DNA of 64,000 nucleotides from Actinoplanes sp. N902-109 (GCF_000389965.1 NC_021191.1:8619501-8683500), one strand, 5' to 3'; counted from the first letter of the stretch, positions 53,959 through 62,984 are shown. Notes: a model not told the origin generated them from the sequence alone. Translations and numbers: made by a program.

Positions 53959-55518
53959 TCAGAGCTTGAACCCACCGACCAGGACGCGCAGCTCCTCGGC
54001 GGTGCGGGCGACCTCGTCGCTGGCCTGCCGGGCCTGGCTGACCCCCTGCACGGCGCTCGCGCTGGCCGACGAGACGTCAGCGATGTTGCTCGCGATCCGG
54101 CTGCTGCCCGAGGCCACCTCGCTGATGCTGCGTGACATCTCACCGGTGGTGGCGGTCTGCTCCTCGACCGCGCTGGCGATCGTGGTCTGGAAGTCGTTGA
54201 TCTGCGCGATGACGTCGCTGATCCGGCCGATCACCTCGACCGCGCCGGTGGTGTCGGCCTGGATCGCGTTGACCCGGGCACCGATGTCCTCGGTCGCCCG
54301 TGCGGTCTCCTGAGCCAGATCCTTGACCTCGCTGGCCACCACGGCGAAGCCCTTGCCGGCGTCACCGGCCCGGGCCGCCTCGATCGTCGCGTTCAGCGCC
54401 AGCAGGTTGGTCTGCTCGGCGATCGAGGTGATCAGCTTGATCACGTTGCCGATCTCGGCCGACGACTGGCCCAGCTGGCGGATCGTCTCGGTCGCCTGGG
54501 CCGCCTCAGCGACCGCCACCCCGGCGATCTGCACCGCCTCGCTGGTGTTGCGGGAGATCTCCCGGATGCTGAGGCCCATCTCCTCCGAACCCGCCGCCAC
54601 GGTCTGCACGTTGCGGGAGATCTCCTCGGCCTCGGCCGACGCGGAGGTGGTCTGCACATCGGTGTTGCCCGCCGAGGCGGCGATCTGCCCGGCCACCGCC
54701 GACAGCTCGGTCGCGGCGCTGGCCAGCGTGTCGGAGTTGTGCCCGATGGTGCTCATCGAGCGGTGGATCGCGGCCAGCGCGGTGTCCATCCCGGCGGCCA
54801 TCCGGCCCACCTCGTCCCGGCTGGTGATCCCGGTGCGCTGGGTCAGGTCGCCCGCGGCCAGCGCGTCGATGACCGCGGCGAGCCGGCGGACCGGCCGGGT
54901 GACCGACCGGGCCAGCGGGATCGCCAGCCCGATCAGCAGCACGAGGCAGACCGCGACCACGATGATCATGGACCACAGCGAGGCCGACACCGCCGCGGAC
55001 ATGTCCCTGCGTTCCTGCTCGGCCGCGGCGACCACCTTGTCGTTGAGCGCCCCCAGCTCGTCGTCCACCGCGCTGTTCTGCTCGGCGATCTGCCCGATGT
55101 CCGCGGTCGCCCCGGCGCCACCGGCAATCGCCTGCTTGACGAAGCCGCTCATGAACGTGCTGAAGGCGTCGACGTCAGGCCGGATCGTGGCGAACTCCGC
55201 GGCCAGGTCGGCAGGCAGCCCCGCGGTCTCGACGGCCTCGGCCGCCTCGGTCGCCGACACCACGTCGTCCGCGACGTCCTGGGTGACGTCCTGGCCGAGG
55301 GCGGCCCGGTAACCGTCGACCTTGAGCTCGCTCTCCCGGGTGTCGAGATGGTTCAGCGCGGCGAGCCCGATCTCCAGGGTCCGCACCTTGTCCGCCTGCT
55401 CGACGAGCCTGTGCTGCGCGACCGCCGCACCGATGGCCAGAGCGAGCAGGCCGAGCACTCCGCACACGACGATCAGGGCCAGCCGCTTGGCCACCCCGAG
55501 TTGCATCAATCGCGACAT
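53959..55518 (-). CDS. Methyl-accepting chemotaxis protein
   Basis: 519 residues of the classical transmembrane receptor plan: helix 1 (about 12-35), a periplasm-side four-helix-bundle sensor (40-180), helix 2 (185-205), HAMP (206-260) and a signalling coiled coil with hairpin tip SIAEQTNLLALNATIEAARAGDAGKGFAVVASEVKDLA. It has no PAS domain. The ligand is unknown. The ATG at 55518 follows GGAGAG. A weak FliA-like promoter (CTGA-N16-GCCGTC) lies upstream. Confidence 0.95.
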   Translation of the reverse strand: MSRLMQLGVAKRLALIVVCGVLGLLALAIGAAVAQHRLVEQADKVRTLEIGLAALNHLDTRESELKVDGYRAALGQDVTQDVADDVVSATEAAEAVETAGLPADLAAEFATIRPDVDAFSTFMSGFVKQAIAGGAGATADIGQIAEQNSAVDDELGALNDKVVAAAEQERRDMSAAVSASLWSMIIVVAVCLVLLIGLAIPLARSVTRPVRRLAAVIDALAAGDLTQRTGITSRDEVGRMAAGMDTALAAIHRSMSTIGHNSDTLASAATELSAVAGQIAASAGNTDVQTTSASAEAEEISRNVQTVAAGSEEMGLSIREISRNTSEAVQIAGVAVAEAAQATETIRQLGQSSAEIGNVIKLITSIAEQTNLLALNATIEAARAGDAGKGFAVVASEVKDLAQETARATEDIGARVNAIQADTTGAVEVIGRISDVIAQINDFQTTIASAVEEQTATTGEMSRSISEVASGSSRIASNIADVSSASASAVQGVSQARQASDEVARTAEELRVLVGGFKL

Positions 55519-55574
55519 CTACGCCTCTCCTCGCCGTCGGCAGTGCTTTCATTTTTCCGGTGATCCGCGACGTA

Positions 55575-55600
55575 GACGGCATTTCACGTTTTTTGCTCAG
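55575..55600 (-). promoter_or_regulatory. Possible FliA-type promoter of the chemoreceptor
   Basis: Minus strand: CTGA (55597-55600), 16 nt, GCCGTC (55575-55580). One mismatch in the -35 and two in the -10 compared with CTCA/GCCGAA, but the same 16-nt spacing as the other flagellar promoters in the window. Confidence 0.4.
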
Positions 55601-55623
55601 TTGACTCCGAAGGGGACCCGCTC

Positions 55624-56382
55624 TTGCTCACCACTTTGATCGCCGCTGCCCTGACCCTGGCCGCCCCGACCCCGGGCACGATCGTCACCAGCGAGTCGGC
55701 CCTCAACGCGCGCAGCGGCCCGTCCGCGGCCAGCACGCGCGTCGGCACGCTGCCGAACGGCTCGGACGTCTCGATCGTCTGCCGCCTCGCGGGGCAGTTC
55801 GTCAGCGGCACGGTCACCAACACCGGTTACTGGGACCGGTTGACCGACAACACCTTCATCTCCGATGCGTACGTACGACGACCAGCCGCCGACATCCCCA
55901 AGTGCTCCACCGCCGCCGCGCTGCCGGCGGTCTCCGGTGCCTGGATGCTGCCCGTGACAGCCAGGCTCATCAGCGGTTTCCGCACCACCCATCGCCCCGC
56001 GCACGACGGCGTCGACCTCGGTGCGGCCCGCTACACGGCGATCCGCGCAGCCAGCGCCGGCAGCGTCATCCGGGTCGTCTGCAACGTCTCCCGGGGAAGC
56101 TGCGATGTGGACGGCGCCAGTTCGCTCCGCGGCTGTGGCTGGTATGTCGAGGTGCTGCACGCGGGCGACGTCGTGACCCGGTACTGCCACATGGTCCGGC
56201 GCCCGTCGGTGTCCGTCGGACAGAGCGTCGCGCGGGGCACGATCCTCGGTTACGTCGGAACCTCCGGCTCGTCCTCCGGCCCGCACCTGCACCTCGAGGT
56301 GCACACCGGGGCCCCCGCCACCCGCGCCAACGCCATCGACCCGATCCCGTTCTTCGCCGGGCTGGGTCTGCCGATCGGTTGA
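55624..56382 (+). CDS. Secreted M23 metallopeptidase
   Basis: 252 residues: a short signal peptide (about 1-14), an SH3-like region (20-85, ALNARSGPSAASTRVG) and an M23 (LytM) zinc peptidase with HDGVDLGA (His and Asp ligands) and HLHLEV (HxH). It would cut peptidoglycan cross-bridges, possibly aiding flagellum or zoospore-related wall opening given its place beside flagellar genes. Start: TTG at 55624 with AAGGGG 8 nt upstream. Confidence 0.88.
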   Translation: MLTTLIAAALTLAAPTPGTIVTSESALNARSGPSAASTRVGTLPNGSDVSIVCRLAGQFVSGTVTNTGYWDRLTDNTFISDAYVRRPAADIPKCSTAAALPAVSGAWMLPVTARLISGFRTTHRPAHDGVDLGAARYTAIRAASAGSVIRVVCNVSRGSCDVDGASSLRGCGWYVEVLHAGDVVTRYCHMVRRPSVSVGQSVARGTILGYVGTSGSSSGPHLHLEVHTGAPATRANAIDPIPFFAGLGLPIG

Positions 56383-56390
56383 CACCGGCA

Positions 56391-56432
56391 CAACGAGGGC
56401 CGGTCCCCGGCTGGGGATCGGCCCGATCGTTG
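56391..56432. terminator. Bidirectional hairpin between M23 peptidase and csrA
   Basis: A long stem from CAACGA (56391) to TCGTTG (56432), with inner GGGCCG/CGGCCC and TCCCC/GGGGA pairing. It lies between convergent stops at 56382 and 56440. Confidence 0.7.
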
Positions 56433-56439
56433 CGGTGCG

Positions 56440-56676
56440 CTACTTGTTCCTGGGGTCGAGCATCTCGGTCAGAGCCCGCACGGCGTCCTCGCCCGGCGAT
56501 GCCGCCTCCCGGTTGACATCCCGCAGTTCCCGGTAGACCTCTTCGCGGTGCACCTGCACGTCCCGCGGGGCCTGGATGCCGATCCGGATGACGTCGCCGC
56601 GGGCCTCGAGCACGGTGATGACGACGTCGTCGCCGATCATCACGCTCTCGCCGGCCCTCCTGGTCAGCACGAGCAT
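56440..56676 (-). CDS. csrA: Translational regulator CsrA
   Basis: A 78-residue RNA-binding protein: MLVLTRRAGESVMIGDDVVI, IRIGIQAPRDVQVHREEVY with the RNA-contact residues, and a short C-terminal extension. CsrA dimers bind GGA motifs in leaders, classically that of flagellin mRNA. It follows fliW in the flgN-flgK-flgL-fliW-csrA cluster, matching the FliW-CsrA-flagellin switch known in Bacillus subtilis. The ATG at 56676 lies 49 bp after the fliW stop. Confidence 0.95.
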   Translation of the reverse strand: MLVLTRRAGESVMIGDDVVITVLEARGDVIRIGIQAPRDVQVHREEVYRELRDVNREAASPGEDAVRALTEMLDPRNK

Positions 56677-56725
56677 TCAGTTGCCCCTCTCCATCCGTGG
56701 ACAGGACACCGGGCCCGACGGTCCG

Positions 56726-57163
56726 TCAGTATTCCTTGCGCATGATCGCCCGCACCGGCATGTTGCTGCCGGTCAGGATGACCTGCATGGCGCGGCGGCT
56801 GTCGCGGTCGACCACGATCGGCGCGAGCAGGTTGGCGGTAGTCTCGTTGACCCCGGCGGTGATGACGACCAGCAGCAGGAGCCGGTCGGGGTCCTTGGTG
56901 TTCAGCGCGGCGAACACCTCGTTCTCCAGCTCCGGCGCGTAGTCGGGGAAGAACGGCTCCGGCGGGGCCACCAGGAAGCGCAGGTCCGGGTCCTCGATGG
57001 ACGTGAGCGCGTAGAGCAGGCCCTCGTCGTTCAGCCGGACCAGAACGAACTGGCGATGGGCCGGGAAGCCGGCCATCGGCACCGCCAGGTCGATGACGGG
57101 CAGTTCCAGCTCGGTGTCGGTCATGATGGCCCCAATCGGTCGGGACGCGGTGCGAGTACTCAT
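56726..57163 (-). CDS. fliW: Flagellar assembly factor FliW
   Basis: 145 residues of the FliW family (LYALTSIEDPDLRFLVAPPEPFFPDY, NLLAPIVVDRDSRRAMQVIL). FliW binds CsrA and flagellin so that flagellin translation follows secretion. GAGG lies 5 nt before the ATG at 57163; a GTG at 57169 overlapping the flgL stop is an alternative. Confidence 0.92.
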   Translation of the reverse strand: MSTRTASRPIGAIMTDTELELPVIDLAVPMAGFPAHRQFVLVRLNDEGLLYALTSIEDPDLRFLVAPPEPFFPDYAPELENEVFAALNTKDPDRLLLLVVITAGVNETTANLLAPIVVDRDSRRAMQVILTGSNMPVRAIMRKEY

Positions 57164-57165
57164 GG

Positions 57166-58053
57166 TCACCTCAGAAAGTCGATGAGCGAGGGCTGAATCA
57201 CCTTTGCCGAAGCGGCCAGAGCCGCTTGGTACGAGGTCTGCTGAAGCTGCATGTCCATGATGGTCTTCGGCAGGTCGACGTCCTCGACCTCGGAGAGCTG
57301 AGCCGTCACGTCCAGCAGCCGATCCTCCGCAGACTGCTTCATCTGCGTAATCCGATTGTATCGGGCGCCTACGTCCGAAAGAGTGTTTTTCACGTTATTG
57401 GAGGCGGCATCGAGCCGGTCCAGGCCCTTGCTCACGGCGTCCATGTCATTGGCCGTCAACGCCTTGGAAATGTCGTCCAGCACCTTGAAGACCGAGGAGT
57501 CGCCCTCGCCGAACGCCGCCGTGCCACTGGCATCCACGCGCACCTGCGAATTCGGTCCCACATTGCGGTTCACCGCGTCGGTGTTGCCGACGAACTCGCC
57601 GTTCTCGTCGAACGCCTTCGTGCCCGTGGTGGTGCCGCCGAACACCGGCCGGTCCAGATAGGTGGTGTTCGCGTACCCGATGACCGTGGTCCGGATCTGG
57701 TCGAGTTCGGTGGAGATCGCGGCGCGCGCCTCCGGGTTGTTGCCACCGTTGTTGAGGCCCTGCACGGTCAGCGAGCGGGCCTTCTGCAGAATCGTCGAGG
57801 TGCTGGACAGCGTGCCGTCGAGGGTGCTGAGCCAGCCGAGCCCGTCGCCGGCGCTGCGCACGTACTGGTTGTTGGCGCGCGTCTCGCCGCGCAGCTGCAT
57901 CGACTGCAGCGTGCCGTTCGGCGAGTCCGAGGGGCGGTTGATCTGTTTGCCGCTGGAGAGCTGCTCCTGGATCTTCTCCCCCTTCTGGATGCTGCGCTGA
58001 AGGTTCTGCAGCACCCGGGTGTGGATGCTGCTCTCGGTGACCCTGCCTGCCAT
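57166..58053 (-). CDS. flgL: Flagellar hook-associated protein 3 (HAP3)
   Basis: 295 residues, a hook-filament junction protein: flagellin-like N-terminus (RVTESSIHTRVLQNLQRSI, SSGKQINRPSDSPNG) and C-terminal coiled coil (MDMQLQQTSYQAALAASAKV). It connects FlgK to the filament. It lies 10 bp after flgK. Confidence 0.94.
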   Translation of the reverse strand: MAGRVTESSIHTRVLQNLQRSIQKGEKIQEQLSSGKQINRPSDSPNGTLQSMQLRGETRANNQYVRSAGDGLGWLSTLDGTLSSTSTILQKARSLTVQGLNNGGNNPEARAAISTELDQIRTTVIGYANTTYLDRPVFGGTTTGTKAFDENGEFVGNTDAVNRNVGPNSQVRVDASGTAAFGEGDSSVFKVLDDISKALTANDMDAVSKGLDRLDAASNNVKNTLSDVGARYNRITQMKQSAEDRLLDVTAQLSEVEDVDLPKTIMDMQLQQTSYQAALAASAKVIQPSLIDFLR

Positions 58054-58063
58054 CTGCTACCCC

Positions 58064-59545
58064 TTACCTTCCGACCAGGCCGGTGCGGTTGATCAGCTGG
58101 TCGAGCATCGAGTCGATCGTGGTGAGCACGCGCGACGCGGCCTCGTAACCACGCTGGTACGTCAACAGGTTGGTCATCTCCTCGTCGAGGTTGACGCCGG
58201 ACTCGGCCTCCCGGGCCGCGTCCACCTGGTCGGTCACGTTGGCCTGGATCTCGCTGCGCCGCGTCGAGGTCTGCGCGTTGACGCCGAGGTCGGCGATCAT
58301 GCCCTGGTAGACGTTGTCCGGGCTGCCGCTCGTCTTGGCCGTACCGGACAGCGAGGTCGCCACCGAGCCGTCGTTGGTGCCGATCGGGTTGCCCGAGGCG
58401 TCGAGCTTGGGCGTGCCGTCGGGGTTCGTCTCGTTCTTGCCGGAGACCGCGACGTCGGCCGGGCTGGTGATGCCGACCCGCATGTTGCGGGCGTACCGGC
58501 CGGTGCTGAAGTCCCCGGTGAAGAAGTCGCCGCCGGCCGTGCCATCCGCCTTGTAGGCGCCGTTGGTCGCGGCGTTGACCGTGGTCACCAGCGCCTTGGC
58601 CACCTTGTCGAGCTTGGCCGCCATGTCCGGCAGGATTGAGGTCATCGTGTCGGCCATCGAGCCCATCGTGCCGCCGGCCTGCACCACGTCGCCGGTGTCG
58701 GTCCAGGTCAGGCCGGCCGGCTTGGTGGTGGGCGGGAGCGTGCCGTCGTTGAGGTCGCGCTGACCGTCCATCGTGCTCACCCCGGCGGTCGTCGTCATCT
58801 TGCGGACCGTGGTGTTCGTGACCACCAGTGCGTTGCCGACGAACACGTCCAGCGAACCGTTGTCGCGCAGCTGCGCGGTGGCACCGGTGAGCTCGGACAG
58901 CTTCATCACCGCCACGTCGCGGCGGTCCTCCAGCTCGTTCACCACCACGCCGGTGGCCTTGGCCTTGACGATCGAGTCGTTGAGCTGAGCGATCGTGCCG
59001 GCCGTGGTGTTGACCTCGTCGGCGTACTTGGCCAGCTGGCTGAAGTTGGCCGACCACTGCGCATCCAGGGCGTCGTAGGCGCTGTTGATGCCGTCCGAGA
59101 CGACCCGGCTCTGCTGCAGCAGCGCGGAGCGGGCGGCGGTGCTGTTGGGCTCGTCGCCGACATCACCCCAGGCGGCCCACATGTCGTGCAGCTGGGCCTG
59201 CAGCGCGGTGTCGCCCGGCTCGGAGAAGACATCCTCGAGCGAGTTGTACGTCGCAGCCTGGTTGGCGAGGTAGGCACTGTTGCCGTGCTCGGTGCGCCCG
59301 CGGTTCTCCAGGTACTGGTCGCGCAGCCGCTGGACGTCGTTGACCTCGACACCGGTGCCGAGGCCGTCGGTGGTCGCCCAGCGCACCGGCACGACCGAGC
59401 CGACAGCTGCCTGCATGTCCACCCGTTGCCGGGTATAGCCCTCGGTGTTGGCGTTCGCGATGTTCTGCCCGGTTACGTCCAGGCCGCGACGCTGCGCATA
59501 GAGCGAGGTCAGCGCGGTGTTGATACTGCCGAAGCTGCTAGCCAT
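58064..59545 (-). CDS. flgK: Flagellar hook-associated protein 1 (HAP1)
   Basis: 493 residues: the N-terminal rod/hook motif SLYAQRRGLDVTGQNIANANTEGYTRQ and the C-terminal VNLDEEMTNLLTYQRGYEAASRVL. It caps the hook and joins FlgL. Its ATG overlaps the flgN stop by one base (TGATG), so the chaperone and its client are co-translated. Confidence 0.95.
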   Translation of the reverse strand: MASSFGSINTALTSLYAQRRGLDVTGQNIANANTEGYTRQRVDMQAAVGSVVPVRWATTDGLGTGVEVNDVQRLRDQYLENRGRTEHGNSAYLANQAATYNSLEDVFSEPGDTALQAQLHDMWAAWGDVGDEPNSTAARSALLQQSRVVSDGINSAYDALDAQWSANFSQLAKYADEVNTTAGTIAQLNDSIVKAKATGVVVNELEDRRDVAVMKLSELTGATAQLRDNGSLDVFVGNALVVTNTTVRKMTTTAGVSTMDGQRDLNDGTLPPTTKPAGLTWTDTGDVVQAGGTMGSMADTMTSILPDMAAKLDKVAKALVTTVNAATNGAYKADGTAGGDFFTGDFSTGRYARNMRVGITSPADVAVSGKNETNPDGTPKLDASGNPIGTNDGSVATSLSGTAKTSGSPDNVYQGMIADLGVNAQTSTRRSEIQANVTDQVDAAREAESGVNLDEEMTNLLTYQRGYEAASRVLTTIDSMLDQLINRTGLVGR

Positions 59546-60030
59546 CAGATTGCCTCGTCCACCAGGCTCGGGCGGCGTACCCCGCCGCTGACGGTCTTGC
59601 CCTGAGATGAATACGTTTCCACGGTGCCGGCGAACGCGAGCATGGTTTCCCGGGCCGCGCGCTGACCGGCGGTGAGCAGGTCCCGGTTGGCGTCGGCCAT
59701 GGTGCTGATCTCACTGGTCAGCGTCAGGAACGCCTTGCGGTGCTGGTGCAGCAGGTCGGACCAGGGGGCCGGGGCAGCGTCGGCGAGCTGGCCCAGCGAG
59801 GCCTCCGCCGGCAGTCCCAGCTCCAGTGCCACGGCCTGGGCGTACGCGGCCCGGGCGACCTCGGTCTGGCGGATCTGGTCCAGGACCACCTCCACCTCCC
59901 GGGTGGCGTGGGCCAGCCAGCGGGACCGGTTGGACGCGAGCAGCAGTTGTTCCTCCTCGAGCTTGAACAACAGCAGCTCGAGGAGTTCCCGCGCTCGCCA
60001 CAGGACGCTGGACAGGTCGGTCAGGCTCAC
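59545..60030 (-). CDS. flgN: Flagellar export chaperone FlgN
   Basis: A 161-residue helical protein of the FlgN family (LSSVLWRARELLELLLFKLEEEQLLLASNRSRWLAHATREVE), a cytoplasmic chaperone for FlgK and FlgL. It is the first gene of flgN-flgK-flgL-fliW-csrA, behind a FliA-type promoter at 60094-60119. The GTG at 60030 follows GGAGGA. Confidence 0.9.
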   Translation of the reverse strand: MSLTDLSSVLWRARELLELLLFKLEEEQLLLASNRSRWLAHATREVEVVLDQIRQTEVARAAYAQAVALELGLPAEASLGQLADAAPAPWSDLLHQHRKAFLTLTSEISTMADANRDLLTAGQRAARETMLAFAGTVETYSSQGKTVSGGVRRPSLVDEAI

Positions 60031-60093
60031 CCGGTCCTCCGTCTTCCTCTCCCGGGAAGGCCCTCACGGCGCGTTCCCTGCTCATCCGGACAG

Positions 60094-60119
60094 GTCGGCA
60101 CAGTGCATCGGTCTCTGAG
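60094..60119 (-). promoter_or_regulatory. FliA-type promoter of flgN operon
   Basis: Minus strand: CTCA (60116-60119), 16 nt, GCCGAC (60094-60099), 64 bp upstream of flgN. Only one mismatch to CTCA-N15-17-GCCGAA. Confidence 0.78.
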
Positions 60120-60189
60120 GGGTTTCCGGCAGGTAGCAGCGCCGGTTTCTGGCATTCACCCGAAAAGCCCGAAGAAATTTCGCAGACTG

Positions 60190-60215
60190 CTCATGACCGG
60201 CGGACGGCCGCCGAT
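60190..60215 (+). promoter_or_regulatory. FliA-type promoter of fliC
   Basis: CTCA (60190-60193), 16 nt, GCCGAT (60210-60215), 67 bp before the fliC start codon. One mismatch to the consensus. Confidence 0.78.
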
Positions 60216-60242
60216 CTGACTGGCGCAACGCCAACGGCTTAC

Positions 60243-60275
60243 GGATGAGCCGGTACGGACCCGAATCAAGGAGGA
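60243..60275 (+). promoter_or_regulatory. Candidate CsrA-binding sites in fliC leader
   Basis: Four GGA triplets (60243, 60257, 60270, 60273) lie within 33 nt, the last two forming the AAGGAGGA ribosome binding site of fliC. CsrA binds GGA motifs, and csrA and fliW are encoded in the divergent operon. Confidence 0.5.
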
Positions 60276-60282
60276 AAACACC

Positions 60283-61488
60283 ATGGGTCTTCGCATCAAC
60301 CAGAACATCGCCGCCCAGAACGCCTACCGGAACCTGTCCGTCACCGACGGGCAGATGTCGAAGTCGCTGGAGAAGCTGTCCAGTGGTTTCCGCATCAACC
60401 GGGCGGCGGACGACGCGGCCGGCCTCTCGATCTCCGAGGGCCTGCGCTCCCAGGTGGGCGGTCTCAAGCAGGCTGTCCGCAACGCCCAGGACGGCATCAG
60501 CGTCGCGCAGACCGCTGAAGGTGCGCTCAACGAGACCACCTCGATCCTCCAGCGCATGCGTGACCTGTCCGTCCAGGCGGCCAACGGTGGCTCCAACGAC
60601 GCCGAGGCCAAGGCCGCGGCACAGAAGGAGTTCGGCCAGCTCAACGAGGAGCTCGACCGGATCAGCAACACCACCTCGTTCGGCAAGTCGAAGCTGCTCG
60701 ACGGCTCGTTCGGCAACGGCAACAAGGTCGGCGACGGCACCAAGGTCACGACGCTGCCGACCGGCGCCCAGACGTTCACGATCGACAAGATCGGCGACAA
60801 GGACCTGTCCGCCAACCCGATCTCGGTGACCGCGAACATCCCGGCCGGCGCGACCGCCAAGGACGTCGCCGACACGATGAACAAGGCCATCAAGGCCGCG
60901 CTGACCGACCAGACCGCCGGCGGTCCGGCGGCCGGTCAGGGCTTCACGGGCAACGAGGTCAGCGTGAGCGCGGAGGTTGCTGCCGACGGTAGCGGTGCCT
61001 CGTTCTCGCTGTCCGGCTCGAAGTCGTTCACGCTCGGCGGCGACCTCAGCGCCATCGGGGTCACGGTCGGCGCGAGCACCGCGGACCCGAAGGCCAACAG
61101 CGGCCAGTTCCAGGTGGGCGCGAACAGCGGCGAGACGCTGAGCATCTCGATCGGCGCGGTCAGCTCCAAGGCCCTGGGCACCAACACCCTGGACCTGACC
61201 GCCGAGGGCGGCGCCGACAAGGCGATCGACGCGCTCGACAAGGCGATCAGCTCGGTTTCGGACACCCGGGCGACCCTCGGTGCGTACCAGAACCGGTTCG
61301 AGCACACGATCAACAACCTGAACGTCTCGGTCGAGAACCTGTCTGCCTCGGAGTCGCGGATCCGTGACACCGACATGGCCCAGGAGATGGTCGCGTTCAC
61401 CCGCAACCAGATCCTGACCCAGGCCGGCACCTCGATGCTGTCGCAGGCCAACCAGGCCTCGCAGAACGTTCTGTCGCTGCTGCGCTAA
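60283..61488 (+). CDS. fliC: Flagellin
   Basis: 401 residues. The conserved N-terminus (LRINQNIAAQNAYRNL, SSGFRINRAADDAAGLSISE, QDGISVAQTAEGAL) and C-terminus (RDTDMAQEMVAFTRNQIL, QANQASQNVLSLLR) form the D0/D1 filament core. Residues about 145-300 are the variable D2-like region. The ATG at 60283 has AAGGAGG. It is under a FliA-type promoter and probably CsrA/FliW control. A hairpin terminator follows at 61541. Confidence 0.97.
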   Translation: MGLRINQNIAAQNAYRNLSVTDGQMSKSLEKLSSGFRINRAADDAAGLSISEGLRSQVGGLKQAVRNAQDGISVAQTAEGALNETTSILQRMRDLSVQAANGGSNDAEAKAAAQKEFGQLNEELDRISNTTSFGKSKLLDGSFGNGNKVGDGTKVTTLPTGAQTFTIDKIGDKDLSANPISVTANIPAGATAKDVADTMNKAIKAALTDQTAGGPAAGQGFTGNEVSVSAEVAADGSGASFSLSGSKSFTLGGDLSAIGVTVGASTADPKANSGQFQVGANSGETLSISIGAVSSKALGTNTLDLTAEGGADKAIDALDKAISSVSDTRATLGAYQNRFEHTINNLNVSVENLSASESRIRDTDMAQEMVAFTRNQILTQAGTSMLSQANQASQNVLSLLR

Positions 61489-61535
61489 CCGAACCGCTAC
61501 CGAACAGCCCTAACCGAATATCGCTGACAACCGAA
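61488..61535 (+). repeat. Four ACCGAA motifs after fliC
   Basis: ACCGAA occurs at 61488, 61499, 61513 and 61530, with spacings of 11, 14 and 17 bp, between the fliC stop and its terminator hairpin. Purpose unknown. Confidence 0.5.
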
Positions 61536-61540
61536 TAGTC

Positions 61541-61573
61541 GGGGGTAGCTGGCAGACGGCGCCGGCTACCCCC
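61541..61573 (+). terminator. Hairpin terminator between fliC and fliD
   Basis: GGGGGTAGC pairs with GCTACCCCC (61541-61549, 61565-61573), with further GGC/GCC pairing inside. No long T-run, so termination may be partial, letting some transcription reach fliD. Confidence 0.65.
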
Positions 61574-61617
61574 GCTCCATATGAAACGTCAGTGCCCCGC
61601 AGGAAAGTAGGTGCCAG

Positions 61618-62934
61618 GTGACCAGCTCTGTCGACGGACTCGTCAGCGGTCTCAGCACTTCGTCCATGATCACCTCACTGCTGCAGGTCGAGGCGGCCCC
61701 GCAGACCCGGCTCAAGACCAAGGTGTCGGCGGCCCAGACCGTGGTGTCGTCGTACCAGTCGGTGAACGCCAAGCTGGTGGCGCTCAAGAACGCCGCCGCC
61801 GATGTCGGCGCCCTGTCGACCTGGCGCGGCGTCAAGCCGACGACGAACTCGAGCTCGGTCACCGCGACCGCGGTCGGCGGCACCAACACCGCCACCGGCA
61901 GCATGACGTTCGACGTGGTCTCGCTGGCCAAGGGGCAGAGCACCACCGCTCGCATCGCCACCAGCGGCGACGTGACCTCGGCCGACTCGTTCACGGTCAG
62001 CGTGGGATCTGGTGACCCGGTCACCATCGCGCTCACCGACAAGTCCGCCCAGGGCATCGCCAACGCGCTCAACGGTGCCGGGATCGGGGTCAAGGCCTCC
62101 GTCGTCACCACCGGCGGGGACCAGAACATCCTGCAGTTCGTCAGCACGAAAACCGGTACGGCCAACGGCTTCACGGTCTCCGGCCTCGACGGCGTCACCA
62201 CGGCGACCAGCGCCGCCACCGATGCGAAGCTGCAGGTCGGCGGCAGCGACGAAGAGGGTGGCTTCAGCGTCACCAGCGGCACCAACACGTTCACCGGGCT
62301 GATGGCCGGCGTGACCGTGACGGTGGCCAAGGTGGAACCCGGCGTCACCATGAACGTCGAGTCCGACGTCGCCGGCATGGCCTCGAAGTTCCAGGCCCTC
62401 GTCGACGCCGCCAACGCCGCGCTGACCGAGGTCACCAACCAGACCGCGTACGACCCGAGCACCAAGGTGGGCTCGCCGCTGACCGGCGACTTCATGGTCC
62501 GGCAGATGAGCCAGACCATCCTCAGCACGGTCAGCACGGGGCTCAGCTACAAACAGGACGACGGCACCAAGGTCAACTTCGGCAGCCTCAGCAAGTTCGG
62601 CATCGAGCTGGACCGCAGCGGCAAGCTGACGTTCGACGCGGAGAAGTTCACCGCGTCGTACAACGCCGACCCGGCCGGGATCAAGACCGCCGGCATCGCG
62701 CTCGGTGACTCGTTCCGGGCCGTCGCCAACACCCAGATCCAGAACGTCACGTCGGCCATCACCGGCCGTAAGAACGCGATCGACGCGATGAACGTCCAGA
62801 TCGACAACTGGGACGTCCGGCTCGCCGCGAAGAAGACCGCCCTGCAGAAGCAGTACACCGACCTCGAGACCGCGCTCGGCAAGCTGAAGGACCAAGGAAA
62901 CTGGCTGTCCGGCCAGATCGCCAGCCTCGGCTGA
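61618..62934 (+). CDS. fliD: Flagellar filament cap protein (HAP2)
   Basis: 438 residues: the N-terminal FliD motif (SVDGLVSGLSTSSMITSLLQVEAAPQ), a beta-rich middle with Ser/Thr/Gly-rich sequence and a C-terminal coiled coil (IQNVTSAITGRKNAIDAMN...KQYTDLETALGKL). It caps the filament and folds flagellin. The GTG at 61618 starts 129 bp after fliC; fliS follows. Confidence 0.94.
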   Translation: MTSSVDGLVSGLSTSSMITSLLQVEAAPQTRLKTKVSAAQTVVSSYQSVNAKLVALKNAAADVGALSTWRGVKPTTNSSSVTATAVGGTNTATGSMTFDVVSLAKGQSTTARIATSGDVTSADSFTVSVGSGDPVTIALTDKSAQGIANALNGAGIGVKASVVTTGGDQNILQFVSTKTGTANGFTVSGLDGVTTATSAATDAKLQVGGSDEEGGFSVTSGTNTFTGLMAGVTVTVAKVEPGVTMNVESDVAGMASKFQALVDAANAALTEVTNQTAYDPSTKVGSPLTGDFMVRQMSQTILSTVSTGLSYKQDDGTKVNFGSLSKFGIELDRSGKLTFDAEKFTASYNADPAGIKTAGIALGDSFRAVANTQIQNVTSAITGRKNAIDAMNVQIDNWDVRLAAKKTALQKQYTDLETALGKLKDQGNWLSGQIASLG

Positions 62935-62984
62935 CCTCCACCTGCCCGTTAAGGAATCCGCCCATTCCTGAGCAAAGGGAACTG

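Noticed and set aside
55524..55556. GCCGAC near the chemoreceptor start as a FliA -10
   Set aside because: No CTCA-like element at 15-17 nt upstream; the CTGA-N16-GCCGTC pair further upstream is better.
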